Shown: positions 7,575-15,942 of the stretch, piece by piece
Layout of the letters: the number at the start of each line of letters is the position of its first letter
Numbering within the stretch: position 1 is the stretch's first letter
Assembly (NCBI GenBank): GCA_904398655.1
Contig: CAJFPF010000011.1
Coordinates: 1-64,000, forward strand
DNA: 64,000 bases
Source of the DNA: an uncultured Anaerotruncus sp.
GTDB lineage: Bacteria > Bacillota > Clostridia > Oscillospirales > Ruminococcaceae
Reading direction: 5' to 3'
The notes under the pieces: generated by a model
The model's database searches: none
Told to the model about the DNA's origin: nothing
Seen by the model: the letters and a program-made list of their open reading frames with translations, nothing else
Made by a program: the position numbers and the translations under genes

Positions 7575-9556
7575 ATCGCATCTACCTCCGCCATGATTTG
7601 CCGATTGGAGAAGCCCTTCAGATCCATTGCGCCGGAGGGACAGGCCACGGTGCAGGCACCACAGCCCTGACAGACTGCCTCATTCACCGAGGCCACCCGC
7701 CGGATGGCTACCGTCCGGTCGGGCATCCGGAACTCTTTGTCCAAATAGGTGATCGCGCCATAGGGGCAGACCTTTTCGCAGGAGGAGCAGCCGTTACACA
7801 TCCACTCGTCCGAATGGGCCACACAGGGGTTGCAGGTGAGCTTGTTCTTGGCCAATAGGCCGATGACTTTGGCCGCGGCAGCCCCAGCCTGGGAGACTGT
7901 TTCGGGGATGTCCTTGGGCCCCTGGCAGACGCCGGAAAGGAAGATACCAGCGGTGGGGCTTTCCACCGGGCGCAGTTTGGGGTGGGCCTCGGTGAAGAAA
8001 TCATTGGTATCCATACTGGCGGTGAGCATGGTGCCCAGGGAGCGGGCGGTCTTGTCCGGCTCGATGGCGGCGGCCAGCACGACCAGATCCGCGTCGATGT
8101 GCAGTTGCTCATTGGAGATCAGGTCGGATGCCTGGACGCTCAATTTGCCATCCGCCCGAGGAGTCACCTTGCCCACCATGCCCTTGATGTAGTGGACGCC
8201 GTATTCCTCCACCGCCCGGCGATAGAACTCATCAAAATTCTTGCCGGGGGTACGCACGTCGATGTAAAACACGTATACATCGGTATCAGGGTATTTCTCC
8301 CGGGTGAGCATGGCATGTTTAGCGGTGTACATACAGCAGATCTTGGAGCAGTAGGGCTTGCCGCAGCCGGAGGTATCTCTGGAGCCCACGCACTGGACAA
8401 ATACAATGGTGTGGGGGTGCTTGCCGTCCGAGGGGCGCAACAGGGTGCCGCTGGTGGGGCCGGCGGCGTTGGTGAGCCGCTCAAACTCCAAGGAGGTGAC
8501 CACATCTGGGCTCTGGGAGTAGGCATACTCCTCAAAGTTGTCCAGCTTAATGGGGTTGTAGCCGGTGGCCACCACAATGGCGCCGTACTCCCGTTCAATG
8601 ATCTCGTCCTGCTGCTGGTAGTTGATCGCCCCGGCGGTACACACCTTGGCACAGACACCACACTTGCCGTTTTTCAACATGTTGCAGTAGTCTGGGTCGA
8701 TGGTGGCCACCTTGGGGACCGCCTGAGCAAAGGGAATATAGATTGCCCGGCGGGTATCCAGCCCCAGGTTGAAGGCATTGGGCACTTTTTTCTGAGGACA
8801 CTTCTCGGTGCAGAGGCCGCAGCCGGTACATTTTGTCTCGTCCACATAGCGGGCCTTCTTCTTGATCTTCACCCGGAAGTTGCCCACAAACCCCTTGACC
8901 TCCTGCACCTCGCTGTAGGAAAAGATGGTGATGTTTTCATTCTGTGCGCAGTCCACCATTTTGGGGGTCAAAATGCAGGCCGCACAGTCCAGGGTGGGGA
9001 AGGTCTTGTCCAGCTGAGTCATTTTGCCGCCAATGGTGGGCTCCTTCTCCACAATGTCCACCTCAAAGCCAGCCTCTGCCACATCCAGAGCGGTCTGGAT
9101 GCCGGCGATGCCTCCGCCGATCACCAACGCCCGCTTGGTCACCGGGCTCTCTCCGGCGGTAAGAGGGGCGTTGAGCTGGACCTTGGCAATGGCCGCCCGC
9201 CCCAGGATGATGGCCTTTTCGGTGGCGGTGGCCATATCCTTGTGGATCCAGGAGCACTGCTCCCGGATGTTGGCGATCTCCACCATATAGGGGTTGAGCC
9301 CAGCGGAGGCGGCCGCCTTGCGGAAGGTGGCCTCGTGCATCCGAGGAGAGCAGGAACAGATCACCACGCCGGTGAGCTTCTGGTCCCGGATGGCATCCTT
9401 TACCAGGTTCTGGCCCGCCTCCGAGCACATGTATTGATAGTTGATGGAGTAGACGACGCCCGGCTCCCGGCCCAAGGCCTCGGAGACCGCTTTTACGTCC
9501 ACCGTCCCCGCGATGTTGCTGCCGCACCAGCAGACAAACACGCCGATCCTTTGCAT
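7562..9556 (-). CDS. hdrA: Heterodisulfide reductase subunit A (electron-bifurcating flavoprotein)
   Basis: 664 residues, the usual size of a complete HdrA. An N-terminal domain carries Cys9 and Cys11. It is followed by a Rossmann FAD motif GGGIAG (147-152), the conserved TLDCAACI (188-195), CTGCGLCTEKC (243-253), a further CGVCAKVC site, and two C-terminal ferredoxin motifs (CNGCSSCEKVCP and CQGCGACTVACP). HdrA holds the FAD that splits electron pairs between a high-potential route through HdrBC and a low-potential route to ferredoxin. It lies 12 bases after hdrC and overlaps floxD, as in known hdr-flox clusters. Confidence 0.93.
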   Translation of the reverse strand: MQRIGVFVCWCGSNIAGTVDVKAVSEALGREPGVVYSINYQYMCSEAGQNLVKDAIRDQKLTGVVICSCSPRMHEATFRKAAASAGLNPYMVEIANIREQCSWIHKDMATATEKAIILGRAAIAKVQLNAPLTAGESPVTKRALVIGGGIAGIQTALDVAEAGFEVDIVEKEPTIGGKMTQLDKTFPTLDCAACILTPKMVDCAQNENITIFSYSEVQEVKGFVGNFRVKIKKKARYVDETKCTGCGLCTEKCPQKKVPNAFNLGLDTRRAIYIPFAQAVPKVATIDPDYCNMLKNGKCGVCAKVCTAGAINYQQQDEIIEREYGAIVVATGYNPIKLDNFEEYAYSQSPDVVTSLEFERLTNAAGPTSGTLLRPSDGKHPHTIVFVQCVGSRDTSGCGKPYCSKICCMYTAKHAMLTREKYPDTDVYVFYIDVRTPGKNFDEFYRRAVEEYGVHYIKGMVGKVTPRADGKLSVQASDLISNEQLHIDADLVVLAAAIEPDKTARSLGTMLTASMDTNDFFTEAHPKLRPVESPTAGIFLSGVCQGPKDIPETVSQAGAAAAKVIGLLAKNKLTCNPCVAHSDEWMCNGCSSCEKVCPYGAITYLDKEFRMPDRTVAIRRVASVNEAVCQGCGACTVACPSGAMDLKGFSNRQIMAEVDAICKE

Positions 9557-9568
9557 TTGCGCTCCTCC

Positions 9569-9958
9569 TTATTTGCTGTATTTTCGCAGGGCGGTGACAA
9601 TCGCCTGCTGAGGCAGGTCCTCGTCCAATAGGGCGGGGATATCGCCAGGTTTCAGGTGGTTTTGTCCCTGCTGGCGGATCACCAGCAGCCGTACCGCCTC
9701 CACCAGCTTGGCGGGCTCCACCCCTCTGGGACAGCGCTCGATGCAGGCATAACAGCTCAAGCACTTGAACAGGGAGGGGGAGGCCATCAGCCGGTCGATC
9801 TGTCCCTTCTCCACCATGTAGACAAACTGGTGGGGATGGTACTCCATCTCATCATAGGAGGGGCAGGTGGCGGAACACTTGCCGCAGCGCATACATTTGA
9901 GCACATTGACCCCGCTGGAGCGGAGCACCTGCTCCTGATCCCTTTGGTTGTTCGTCAT
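9569..9958 (-). CDS. hdrC: Heterodisulfide reductase subunit C
   Basis: 129 residues with two [4Fe-4S] motifs: CMRCGKCSATC (22-32) and CLSCYACIERC (66-76). This is the HdrC pattern and length. The protein conducts electrons from HdrA to the HdrB active site. Its ATG overlaps the hdrB stop by 4 bases (ATGA), and hdrA follows after 12 bases. The separate B, C and A genes resemble the cytoplasmic HdrABC rather than the membrane HdrDE, which would be fused or paired with a cytochrome. Confidence 0.92.
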   Translation of the reverse strand: MTNNQRDQEQVLRSSGVNVLKCMRCGKCSATCPSYDEMEYHPHQFVYMVEKGQIDRLMASPSLFKCLSCYACIERCPRGVEPAKLVEAVRLLVIRQQGQNHLKPGDIPALLDEDLPQQAIVTALRKYSK

Positions 9959-10761
9959 CTTCCATCCTCCCTTGCGGTATCCACGCCCAATGCCTGGGCC
10001 AGCAGCTCGGTGAAATAGACCACCGGCAGCTGATGCCCTGTGGGGGCGTTCTTGGTCAGGTTATAGAGGCAGAGGGGACAGGCGGTCACCAGCAGGTCAG
10101 CGCCCATCTGGGCGGCATCCTCCAGAACAGCGCCGCTCTTCTTGGAGGCCAGCGCCCGGTCCTCCAGGGTGACATATCCACCACAGCACTCGTTGCGGCT
10201 GGCATAGACCACCGGCTGGGCCCCCAGAGCCCGAATGAAGTCCTCCAAGATCTTGGGGTTCTCAGGGTTGTCCATCTGCATCACCTTGCCGGGCCGCAAC
10301 AGCAGGCAGCCGTAATAGGCGCCGATCTTTTTCCCGGTGAGGGGGTTCTTCACCCGCTTTGCCAGCTCCTCGAACCCCACCTGGTCCCGGAGCAGCTCCA
10401 GGTAGTGGATCACTTTGGTTTCCCCCCGGTAGGGTTCTGCCAACTTCATGTAGTTGTTGGCATTCCGGGAGAAATCCTCATTTTCTGCCATGTCGTGATT
10501 GGCCTGTTTGAGCACATTGTGGCAGGCGGAGCAGAGGGTCACCAGATCCTGCCCCAACTCCTTCGCCCCATTGAGGGCACGCACCGCCGCCAGCTTGCTG
10601 GCAATCTCATCCTGGGCCATGGAATAAGCTCCGCCGCAACACTGCCACTCCGGCAACTCCTGAAGCTCGATCCCCAGCACCTGGGCCGACCGGCGGGCAC
10701 ACTGATCCAGCCGCTGGGCCTTATTTTTCAGGGTGCAGCCGGGATAATATGAAAATACCAT
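9955..10761 (-). CDS. hdrB: Heterodisulfide reductase subunit B
   Basis: 268 residues with two complete CCG domains: Cys9, Cys41-Cys42-Gly and Cys77-x2-Cys80; then Cys152, Cys192-Cys193-Gly and Cys228-x2-Cys231. In methanogenic HdrB these bind the noncubane [4Fe-4S] clusters that reduce the CoM-S-S-CoB disulfide. This organism cannot be expected to make that heterodisulfide, so the acceptor must differ: a small disulfide, a protein thiol, or the fumarate reductase encoded downstream. ATG 10761 is chosen over TTG 10767 because of ribosome site spacing. It lies 36 bases after fumarase in one operon. Confidence 0.92.
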   Translation of the reverse strand: MVFSYYPGCTLKNKAQRLDQCARRSAQVLGIELQELPEWQCCGGAYSMAQDEIASKLAAVRALNGAKELGQDLVTLCSACHNVLKQANHDMAENEDFSRNANNYMKLAEPYRGETKVIHYLELLRDQVGFEELAKRVKNPLTGKKIGAYYGCLLLRPGKVMQMDNPENPKILEDFIRALGAQPVVYASRNECCGGYVTLEDRALASKKSGAVLEDAAQMGADLLVTACPLCLYNLTKNAPTGHQLPVVYFTELLAQALGVDTAREDGR

Positions 10762-10797
10762 ATGCAATCCTTCCTTTTTCCAACGGTTTCAGCCGGG

Positions 10798-12192
10798 TCA
10801 GGCCATCTGCTCGGGGTGGAACACCTCGTCAAACCGCTCCGCCGTCAAAAATCCCAGCTCCACACAGGCCTCCTTCAAGGAGATGTTGTCCTTATAGGCT
10901 TTTTTGGCGGTCTTGGCCGCGTTTTCGTAGCCGATGTAGGGGTTCAGGGCGGTCACCAACATCAGAGAGTTGTGGAGGTTGTGGTGCATCTTTTCCCGGT
11001 TTGCCCGGATCCCCACAGCGCAGTGGTTGTTGAACGAGACCATGCACTCGGCCAGCAGCCGGGCAGACTGAAGGAAGTTGTAGATGCACACCGGCATGAA
11101 CACGTTCAGCTCAAAGTTGCCCTGAGAGGCAGCCATGCCAACCGCTACATCGTTGCCCATCACCTGGACGGCCACCATGGTGACCGCCTCGCACTGGGTG
11201 GGGTTCACCTTGCCGGGCATGATGGAGGAGCCGGGCTCGTTTTCCGGGATGAAGATCTCCCCCAAACCGTCCCGGGGACCGCTGGCCAGCCAGCGCACAT
11301 CGTTGGCAATCTTCATCAGGTCGGCGGCCAGCGCCTTGAGCGCCCCGTGGGCAAACACCAACTCATCCTTGCTGGTGAGGGCGTGGAATTTGTTGGGGGC
11401 AGTGACAAACGCCTTGCCGGTGAGGCTGCTGACCTCTTGGGCCACCAGCTTGTCAAACCCGGCGGGAGCGTTGAGCCCTGTGCCCACGGCGGTCCCTCCC
11501 AGAGCCAGCTCTTTGAGCTCGGGCAGCGCCAACTGAAGCAGGTGCTTGTCCTTCTCCAGAGAGGTGCGCCATCCGCTGATCTCCTGGGAGAAGCGGATGG
11601 GAGTGGCGTCCTGCAGGTGGGTGCGCCCGCTTTTCACAACCCCCTCATTCTCCTGCTCCAACCGGCGGAAGGTGTCCGTCAACAGGTCGATGGCAGGGAT
11701 TACCTTGTCTTCGATGGCCAACACCGCCGCGATATGCATGGCGGTGGGGAAGGTGTCGTTGGAGGACTGGCTCATATTGATGTCGTCATTGGGGTGCAAC
11801 AGTTTCTCCCCGGCGATCTCGTTGCCCCGGTTGGCAATCACCTCATTGGCGTTCATGTTGGACTGAGTACCGCTGCCGGTCTGCCAGACCACCAGTGGGA
11901 AGTGGTCGTTGAGGGAACCGCTGATTACCTCGTCACAGGCCTTTGAGATGGCATCCAACTTATGCCGGGTCATCTTTTCCGGTTTGAGCTGGTGGTTGGC
12001 GATGGCGGCCGCCTTCTTCAGGATGCCGAAGGCGTGGGTGATCTCCCGGGGCATGGTTTCAATGCCTACGCCGATGGGGAAATTTTCGTGGCTGCGTTGG
12101 GTCTGGGCGCCCCAGTACCTGTCGGCTGGGACTTTTACCTCCCCCATGGAGTCGTGTTCGATCCGATACTCCTGCCCATTCTGCTGGCTCAT
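10798..12192 (-). CDS. fumC: Fumarate hydratase, class II
   Basis: 464 residues, the full length of class II fumarase, which interconverts malate and fumarate without an iron-sulfur cluster. Visible signatures are [13 protein letters not shown] and the superfamily motif [11 protein letters not shown]. Aspartase has a similar fold and is the main alternative. The malate dehydrogenase gene 40 bases upstream and the fumarate reductase genes downstream make fumarase the better call. A class II enzyme is worth noting because many Clostridia use the two-subunit class I FeS fumarase. Confidence 0.9.
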   Translation of the reverse strand: MSQQNGQEYRIEHDSMGEVKVPADRYWGAQTQRSHENFPIGVGIETMPREITHAFGILKKAAAIANHQLKPEKMTRHKLDAISKACDEVISGSLNDHFPLVVWQTGSGTQSNMNANEVIANRGNEIAGEKLLHPNDDINMSQSSNDTFPTAMHIAAVLAIEDKVIPAIDLLTDTFRRLEQENEGVVKSGRTHLQDATPIRFSQEISGWRTSLEKDKHLLQLALPELKELALGGTAVGTGLNAPAGFDKLVAQEVSSLTGKAFVTAPNKFHALTSKDELVFAHGALKALAADLMKIANDVRWLASGPRDGLGEIFIPENEPGSSIMPGKVNPTQCEAVTMVAVQVMGNDVAVGMAASQGNFELNVFMPVCIYNFLQSARLLAECMVSFNNHCAVGIRANREKMHHNLHNSLMLVTALNPYIGYENAAKTAKKAYKDNISLKEACVELGFLTAERFDEVFHPEQMA

Positions 12193-12232
12193 ATTCTTTC
12201 CTCCTGTCCCTGGTTTTGGCGTTTGGTCCGGC

Positions 12233-13180
12233 TCAGATGCGGACGCTCTTGAGCACCGCCTTCAGGCTGTCGGCGCTCTTGCGGAGCTTGGCGATCTCAT
12301 CATCGGTGAGAGGGGCCACAATTCGGCTGTCCATGCCACCGGCGCCCACAACGGACATGGTGCTCAGGCAGACGTCCTCGATGCCATACTCCCCGTGCAT
12401 CATGCTGGAGACGGTGAGCACTGTATCGGCGCCGCTGAAGATGCATTTGCAGATGTGGCAGACCGAGACAGCGACCGCATAGAAGGTCGCCCCCTTGCGG
12501 GAGATGATCTTGCCGCCGGATTTGCGGATATAGTTCTCCACCTCGTCGTGGACCAGGGTGGGGTTGGCCACAGGTTTCTCTGTGAGGCAGTCCACATAGC
12601 TGTCGATGGGGATATTGGAGATGGTGGCGATCGACCAGGGCACAAAGGAGGTGTCCCCGTGCTCACCAAACACATAGGCGTGGACGTTCTGTTGGTTGAT
12701 GGAATAATACTCTGCCAGACGGGCCCGCAGGCGAGCGGTATCCAAAATGGTGCCGGAACCGATGATCTGTTTCTCTGGCAGTCCGGAGATCTTCTGGAAC
12801 ACATAGGTCAGGATATCCACCGGGTTGCTGACAACAATATAGATGGCGTTGGGAGCGTATTTGACAATTTCCGGAACAATCTGCTTGGTGACGTCCACAT
12901 TGACTTGGGCCAATTCCAGACGGCTCTGACCGGGTTTGCGGGCGATGCCGGAGGTGAGAATGACAATATCAGAATCCTGGGCGTCCATATAGCTGCCCGC
13001 ATAGATGGAGATAGGGGGGCAGAACGAGACCCCTTGGCGGATGTCCAACGCCTCGCCCAGGGCTTTGGATTCGTTGATGTCAATCATGACTACTTCAGTG
13101 GCGATACCGTTGACCGCCATGGTGTAGGCGATGGTGGAACCGACGCTGCCAGCTCCGATGATTGTAACTTTTTTTCCCAT
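12233..13180 (-). CDS. mdh: Malate dehydrogenase (LDH/MDH family)
   Basis: 315 residues with the N-terminal Rossmann motif GAGSVGS (9-15), the proton-relay Asp-Arg pair in ILDTARLR, and the catalytic histidine in FGEHGDT. Specificity depends on the residue in the active-site loop. Here the loop reads [10 protein letters not shown], so Arg81 stands where lactate dehydrogenases have Gln and malate dehydrogenases have Arg. This predicts oxaloacetate/malate. The later KGATFYA segment is more LDH-like, so some doubt remains. The fumarase neighbour supports malate. It is the second gene of the operon, directly after rex. Confidence 0.82.
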   Translation of the reverse strand: MGKKVTIIGAGSVGSTIAYTMAVNGIATEVVMIDINESKALGEALDIRQGVSFCPPISIYAGSYMDAQDSDIVILTSGIARKPGQSRLELAQVNVDVTKQIVPEIVKYAPNAIYIVVSNPVDILTYVFQKISGLPEKQIIGSGTILDTARLRARLAEYYSINQQNVHAYVFGEHGDTSFVPWSIATISNIPIDSYVDCLTEKPVANPTLVHDEVENYIRKSGGKIISRKGATFYAVAVSVCHICKCIFSGADTVLTVSSMMHGEYGIEDVCLSTMSVVGAGGMDSRIVAPLTDDEIAKLRKSADSLKAVLKSVRI

Positions 13181-13228
13181 TGCAATTCCTCCATTTTTTA
13201 ACTTTTTGCGGTGGCCGTTACCGCATGG

Positions 13229-13879
13229 TCAGTGGGTTCCATCGGCCTTTTCGTACAAATTTTTCAGATGGTGGGAGAGCAGCGCTAGAGAGGAGGCCAT
13301 ATTTTCCTGTTGGATGAGGACCCCCTCCGGTGCTCGCAATAAAACCGGCGCAAAATTCCAAACCGCCCGCACGCCGCTGTTGGTCAGTGCATCACAGCAG
13401 GCCTGTGCCGCAGCGGCGGGAACCGCGAGGATCCCAATCTGGACCTGTTGCCTCTGGCAAAAATTGGGCAGTTCCGAAACTGGCAAGATCGGCCTCCCAT
13501 CCACCACCGCTCCCACCAGAGCGGGATTGATGTCAAAAGCGGCCATGATCTTTAACCCATAGTCAGAGAAGCCGCCGTAGGAGAGCAATGCCAGCCCTAA
13601 ATTTCCCACTCCCACCAAGACGGTGCGGCTGCATCCGCCCGCCCACAAAAAGCGCTCTAAATCCTGAATCAGAGTCTGTAGGGGATAGCCGGTCTTGGGT
13701 TTTCCGCAGGAAGTGACGGCGGCCAGATCTTTGCGGACCTGAACCTCCCCCAATCCCAGGCCCGCAGCAATGGCGGTGGCGGAGATATGGGGATAGACGT
13801 TTTCCGGCAGTCCGCGTAGGTAGGAGAGATAGACAGGAAGCCGTTGCAAGGTAAGTTTTGAGATATGTCCCGATTTCAT
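13229..13879 (-). CDS. rex: Redox-sensing transcriptional repressor Rex
   Basis: 216 residues. An N-terminal winged helix (about 1-80, with LGLGEVQVRKDLAAV) precedes a Rossmann domain with VGVGNLG (89-95) that senses the NADH/NAD ratio. A C-terminal helix (LALLSHHLKNLYE) matches the domain-swapped helix of Rex dimers. Rex normally represses NADH-consuming fermentation genes and releases DNA when NADH is high. It is the first gene of an operon whose products consume NADH (malate dehydrogenase, Flox), so it probably regulates its own operon. AAAGGAGG lies 5 bases before the ATG. Confidence 0.95.
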   Translation of the reverse strand: MKSGHISKLTLQRLPVYLSYLRGLPENVYPHISATAIAAGLGLGEVQVRKDLAAVTSCGKPKTGYPLQTLIQDLERFLWAGGCSRTVLVGVGNLGLALLSYGGFSDYGLKIMAAFDINPALVGAVVDGRPILPVSELPNFCQRQQVQIGILAVPAAAAQACCDALTNSGVRAVWNFAPVLLRAPEGVLIQQENMASSLALLSHHLKNLYEKADGTH

Positions 13880-14206
13880 GGAGGCCTCCTTTCCGGAAAT
13901 CTGCTGTCAGATATCGATAAAACTTTACTTATTTTCGATAAAAAACAAACAAAATGCTCTCTCTTAAAGCTTGGGATTACCGAAATGTCACGCTTGGTTA
14001 ACACCTTTGTTACTATAACATAGACCGGCATTGTTTGAAAAGGCGATTTGACGAAAAAAAGCGGTTGATGCTCAAAAATTATGCATCTTGCTATTTTTTT
14101 AACAATTTAACAGCGAAAGAACCAGGCAAACCGACTAAATCGCCAAAACTCCATAAAAAATACTGCTATTTCGCTCTTTTTCAGAAAAATTAGGGCCCAA
14201 TTTTCA
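13880..14206. other. Noncoding AT-rich region upstream of rex
   Basis: No credible gene. It holds the rex operon promoter candidate (14012-14040), a palindrome (14008-14020) and a direct repeat TCGATAAAA at 13914-13922 and 13935-13943, 21 bases apart. The remainder, 14041-14206, is AT-rich sequence in which I see nothing further. Confidence 0.6.
14008..14040 (-). promoter_or_regulatory. Candidate promoter with overlapping operator for the rex operon
   Basis: On the minus strand TTTCAA (14040-14035) and TATAGT (14017-14012) are 17 bases apart. A 13-bp inverted repeat, TGTTA-3-TAACA (14008-14020), covers the -10 element. Its half sites resemble the TGTTAA halves of Rex boxes, but the spacing is 3 bases shorter than the usual Rex palindrome. 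Confidence 0.4.
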
Positions 14207-14250
14207 AGGGATCAAAATGGGGGCGCAACTGCGCCCCCATTTTGATCCCT
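14207..14250 (-). terminator. Strong hairpin after the GntR gene
   Basis: A 20-bp stem (AGGGATCAAAATGGGGGCGC and its complement) with a 4-base loop starts at the GntR stop codon. It closes the 9-kb peptide-transport operon. The T-tract on the minus-strand side is weak. Confidence 0.75.
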
Positions 14251-14891
14251 CATTTAAATAGAAGTCCGTCGAAAGACCCAATATCGGCCAAAAGTTCCTT
14301 CACAGACTCTTGGCTGTTGCCATCCATCATTGCTTTAACAATTCGGATATGACCTTCACAGTCCATGACAAAGGAGGTCCGTTTCCATTTGTCCCAGTGG
14401 AATTGGGCATAAGCCCTGGTGAGCACATTCATGCTGTTTTGAAGCATCCGATAGCTGTATTGATTGCAGCTGTAGGAAATCAGTTTCAGGTGGAAACGAA
14501 TGTTGTTCTCCCAGTGGTGCCAGATATCCTCCTCATAGTCCACCTGGCAGTTTTCCAAGGTGTAGTCCATCAGATCCTGCAAATCCTGGGGGGTGAGGGT
14601 GGGAAGGTATTGGATTAAACTGTTGCTCTCCAAAATCGAACGGAATTCCAGAATGTCCCGGATATCGCGCTCGGTCAATTTGACAATGGCGTAGCCATAT
14701 CGGGGGATACTGCGCAGAACATTTTCGCTGCACAACCGATTGAGGGCGTCCCGTACGGGGGATTTACTGACCCCATATTTTTCAATCAGCTGTTTTTCAT
14801 TGATGACTTCGGTCTGTTGGTAGACCCCCTCGATGATGTCCTCCAATACGGCGTCATACACCTGTCCGGTGAGAGAGTTTGTCCGATCCAA
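14250..14891 (-). CDS. GntR family transcriptional regulator (FadR/FCD-type)
   Basis: About 213 residues. An N-terminal winged helix (IEKYGVSKSPVRDALNRLCS, recognition helix near residue 45) is followed by an all-helical C-terminal effector domain of FadR/FCD size. The frame is open for 87 codons upstream inside the neighbouring gene, but those residues are not GntR-like. TTG 14891 is preferred, with AGGAAGGGG before it; ATG 14951 would overlap the upstream gene. It is the last gene of the peptide ABC operon and probably controls it in response to a small carboxylate or amino acid. The ligand is unknown. Confidence 0.8.
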   Translation of the reverse strand: MDRTNSLTGQVYDAVLEDIIEGVYQQTEVINEKQLIEKYGVSKSPVRDALNRLCSENVLRSIPRYGYAIVKLTERDIRDILEFRSILESNSLIQYLPTLTPQDLQDLMDYTLENCQVDYEEDIWHHWENNIRFHLKLISYSCNQYSYRMLQNSMNVLTRAYAQFHWDKWKRTSFVMDCEGHIRIVKAMMDGNSQESVKELLADIGSFDGLLFK

Positions 14892-14931
14892 ATATCCACA
14901 CCCCTTCCTGAGCCCAAAACGATTGACATGC

Positions 14932-15903
14932 TTAACGATGTTGCTTGGCATACTCCTTTGTGGCATCCACTGCGGCCCGAATCCGCTCGGCTGAAATCTC
15001 GGTAGGTAACGTACAATCGGCACCCAAAAGGAACTTATGGGTCCCCATTTCGTCCAGAAGCTGGTAAACCGCCTGATGAATCTGCTCCATGGTCCCATCC
15101 ACCAGTACACCGGAACGGTCATCCAAACCGCCCAAAATAGCCCGCCCAGCAAACAGTTTTTGTCCCTCTTTCAGGCTGGGATTCTCGGAAAAGACGCCCC
15201 AGTTAATTACATCCCCAGGGTAGTCCTGATAACGGGTGAGGTTTAGACGGTCCTTGCAGATGTGCAGAATATTGAAAGCAGGGCGCTTGTCCGCTGCATG
15301 CAGAATCTGCAGATCATAGGGTTTGATAAACTCCTCAAACTCCTCGTCGGTATAGAGATAGCTTTCGCCGCCCAGTGCCGCATAGTAGATCCCATCGACG
15401 CCGACTTTCAGAGCCTCCTCCGTGAGGATGGTCAACGTCTCTGCAATGGCCTCGTAGGCCTGCTTTACCGCTTTGGGGTCCCGGCGCAGGTGATCGGTCA
15501 AAAAGCTGGTGCGACCGGGCTCGTAGCCGGAGGTGCCTCCCCGAGCGTGCCAAGCGGAGGCCACCAGACCATGGACGGTGAGCAAGACCACACCCTTGTC
15601 ATGAACCTGGTCCAAAATCCGCTTGGTGATCTCCAACTGATCCTGGATAAAGGAAGCATTGCGGCCAAAGGGACGGATTTTCCCCCAATCGGCGGGTTCC
15701 CGGATGGGAATATCACAGGGGAACACGTTTTCATTCATAATTTTCATGATGTCGGTGCCGGTCTCTTGGAAAAATTTCAGGTGAGCCTGCACCGCCTGCT
15801 CCCCATAGAAGCAATCTTCGGGGAAATGGAGCCAGAAACCGGCAGGGACCCGGTCCACCTGTTCTCCTCTTACGGCGGCAATGACATTTTCGCGGTTGGT
15901 CAT
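14932..15903 (-). CDS. Uroporphyrinogen decarboxylase (URO-D) family protein
   Basis: 323 residues starting MTNRENVIAAVRGEQVDRVP, a typical opening of the URO-D superfamily, which includes HemE and the corrinoid-dependent methyltransferases MtaA, MtbA and CmuA. No His-x-Cys-x(n)-Cys zinc site of MtaA type is obvious; a late Cys lies in LLGADCTLP. A heme role is unlikely in this setting. It sits between an M20 peptidase and a GntR regulator in a peptide-uptake operon, so it probably processes something released from the imported peptide or a related ligand. GAAGGAG precedes ATG 15903. The substrate is unknown. Confidence 0.75.
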   Translation of the reverse strand: MTNRENVIAAVRGEQVDRVPAGFWLHFPEDCFYGEQAVQAHLKFFQETGTDIMKIMNENVFPCDIPIREPADWGKIRPFGRNASFIQDQLEITKRILDQVHDKGVVLLTVHGLVASAWHARGGTSGYEPGRTSFLTDHLRRDPKAVKQAYEAIAETLTILTEEALKVGVDGIYYAALGGESYLYTDEEFEEFIKPYDLQILHAADKRPAFNILHICKDRLNLTRYQDYPGDVINWGVFSENPSLKEGQKLFAGRAILGGLDDRSGVLVDGTMEQIHQAVYQLLDEMGTHKFLLGADCTLPTEISAERIRAAVDATKEYAKQHR

Positions 15904-15942
15904 GGTAGTTTCTCCTTCTATTAATATATCTTTACATGGCAA

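Noticed and set aside
7982-9631. 549-codon plus-strand frame opposite hdrA
   Set aside because: Shadow of hdrA; no ribosome site and no recognisable domain.
12233-13180. L-lactate dehydrogenase
   Set aside because: Arg81 occupies the specificity position that is Gln in lactate dehydrogenases, and the gene is followed by fumarase.
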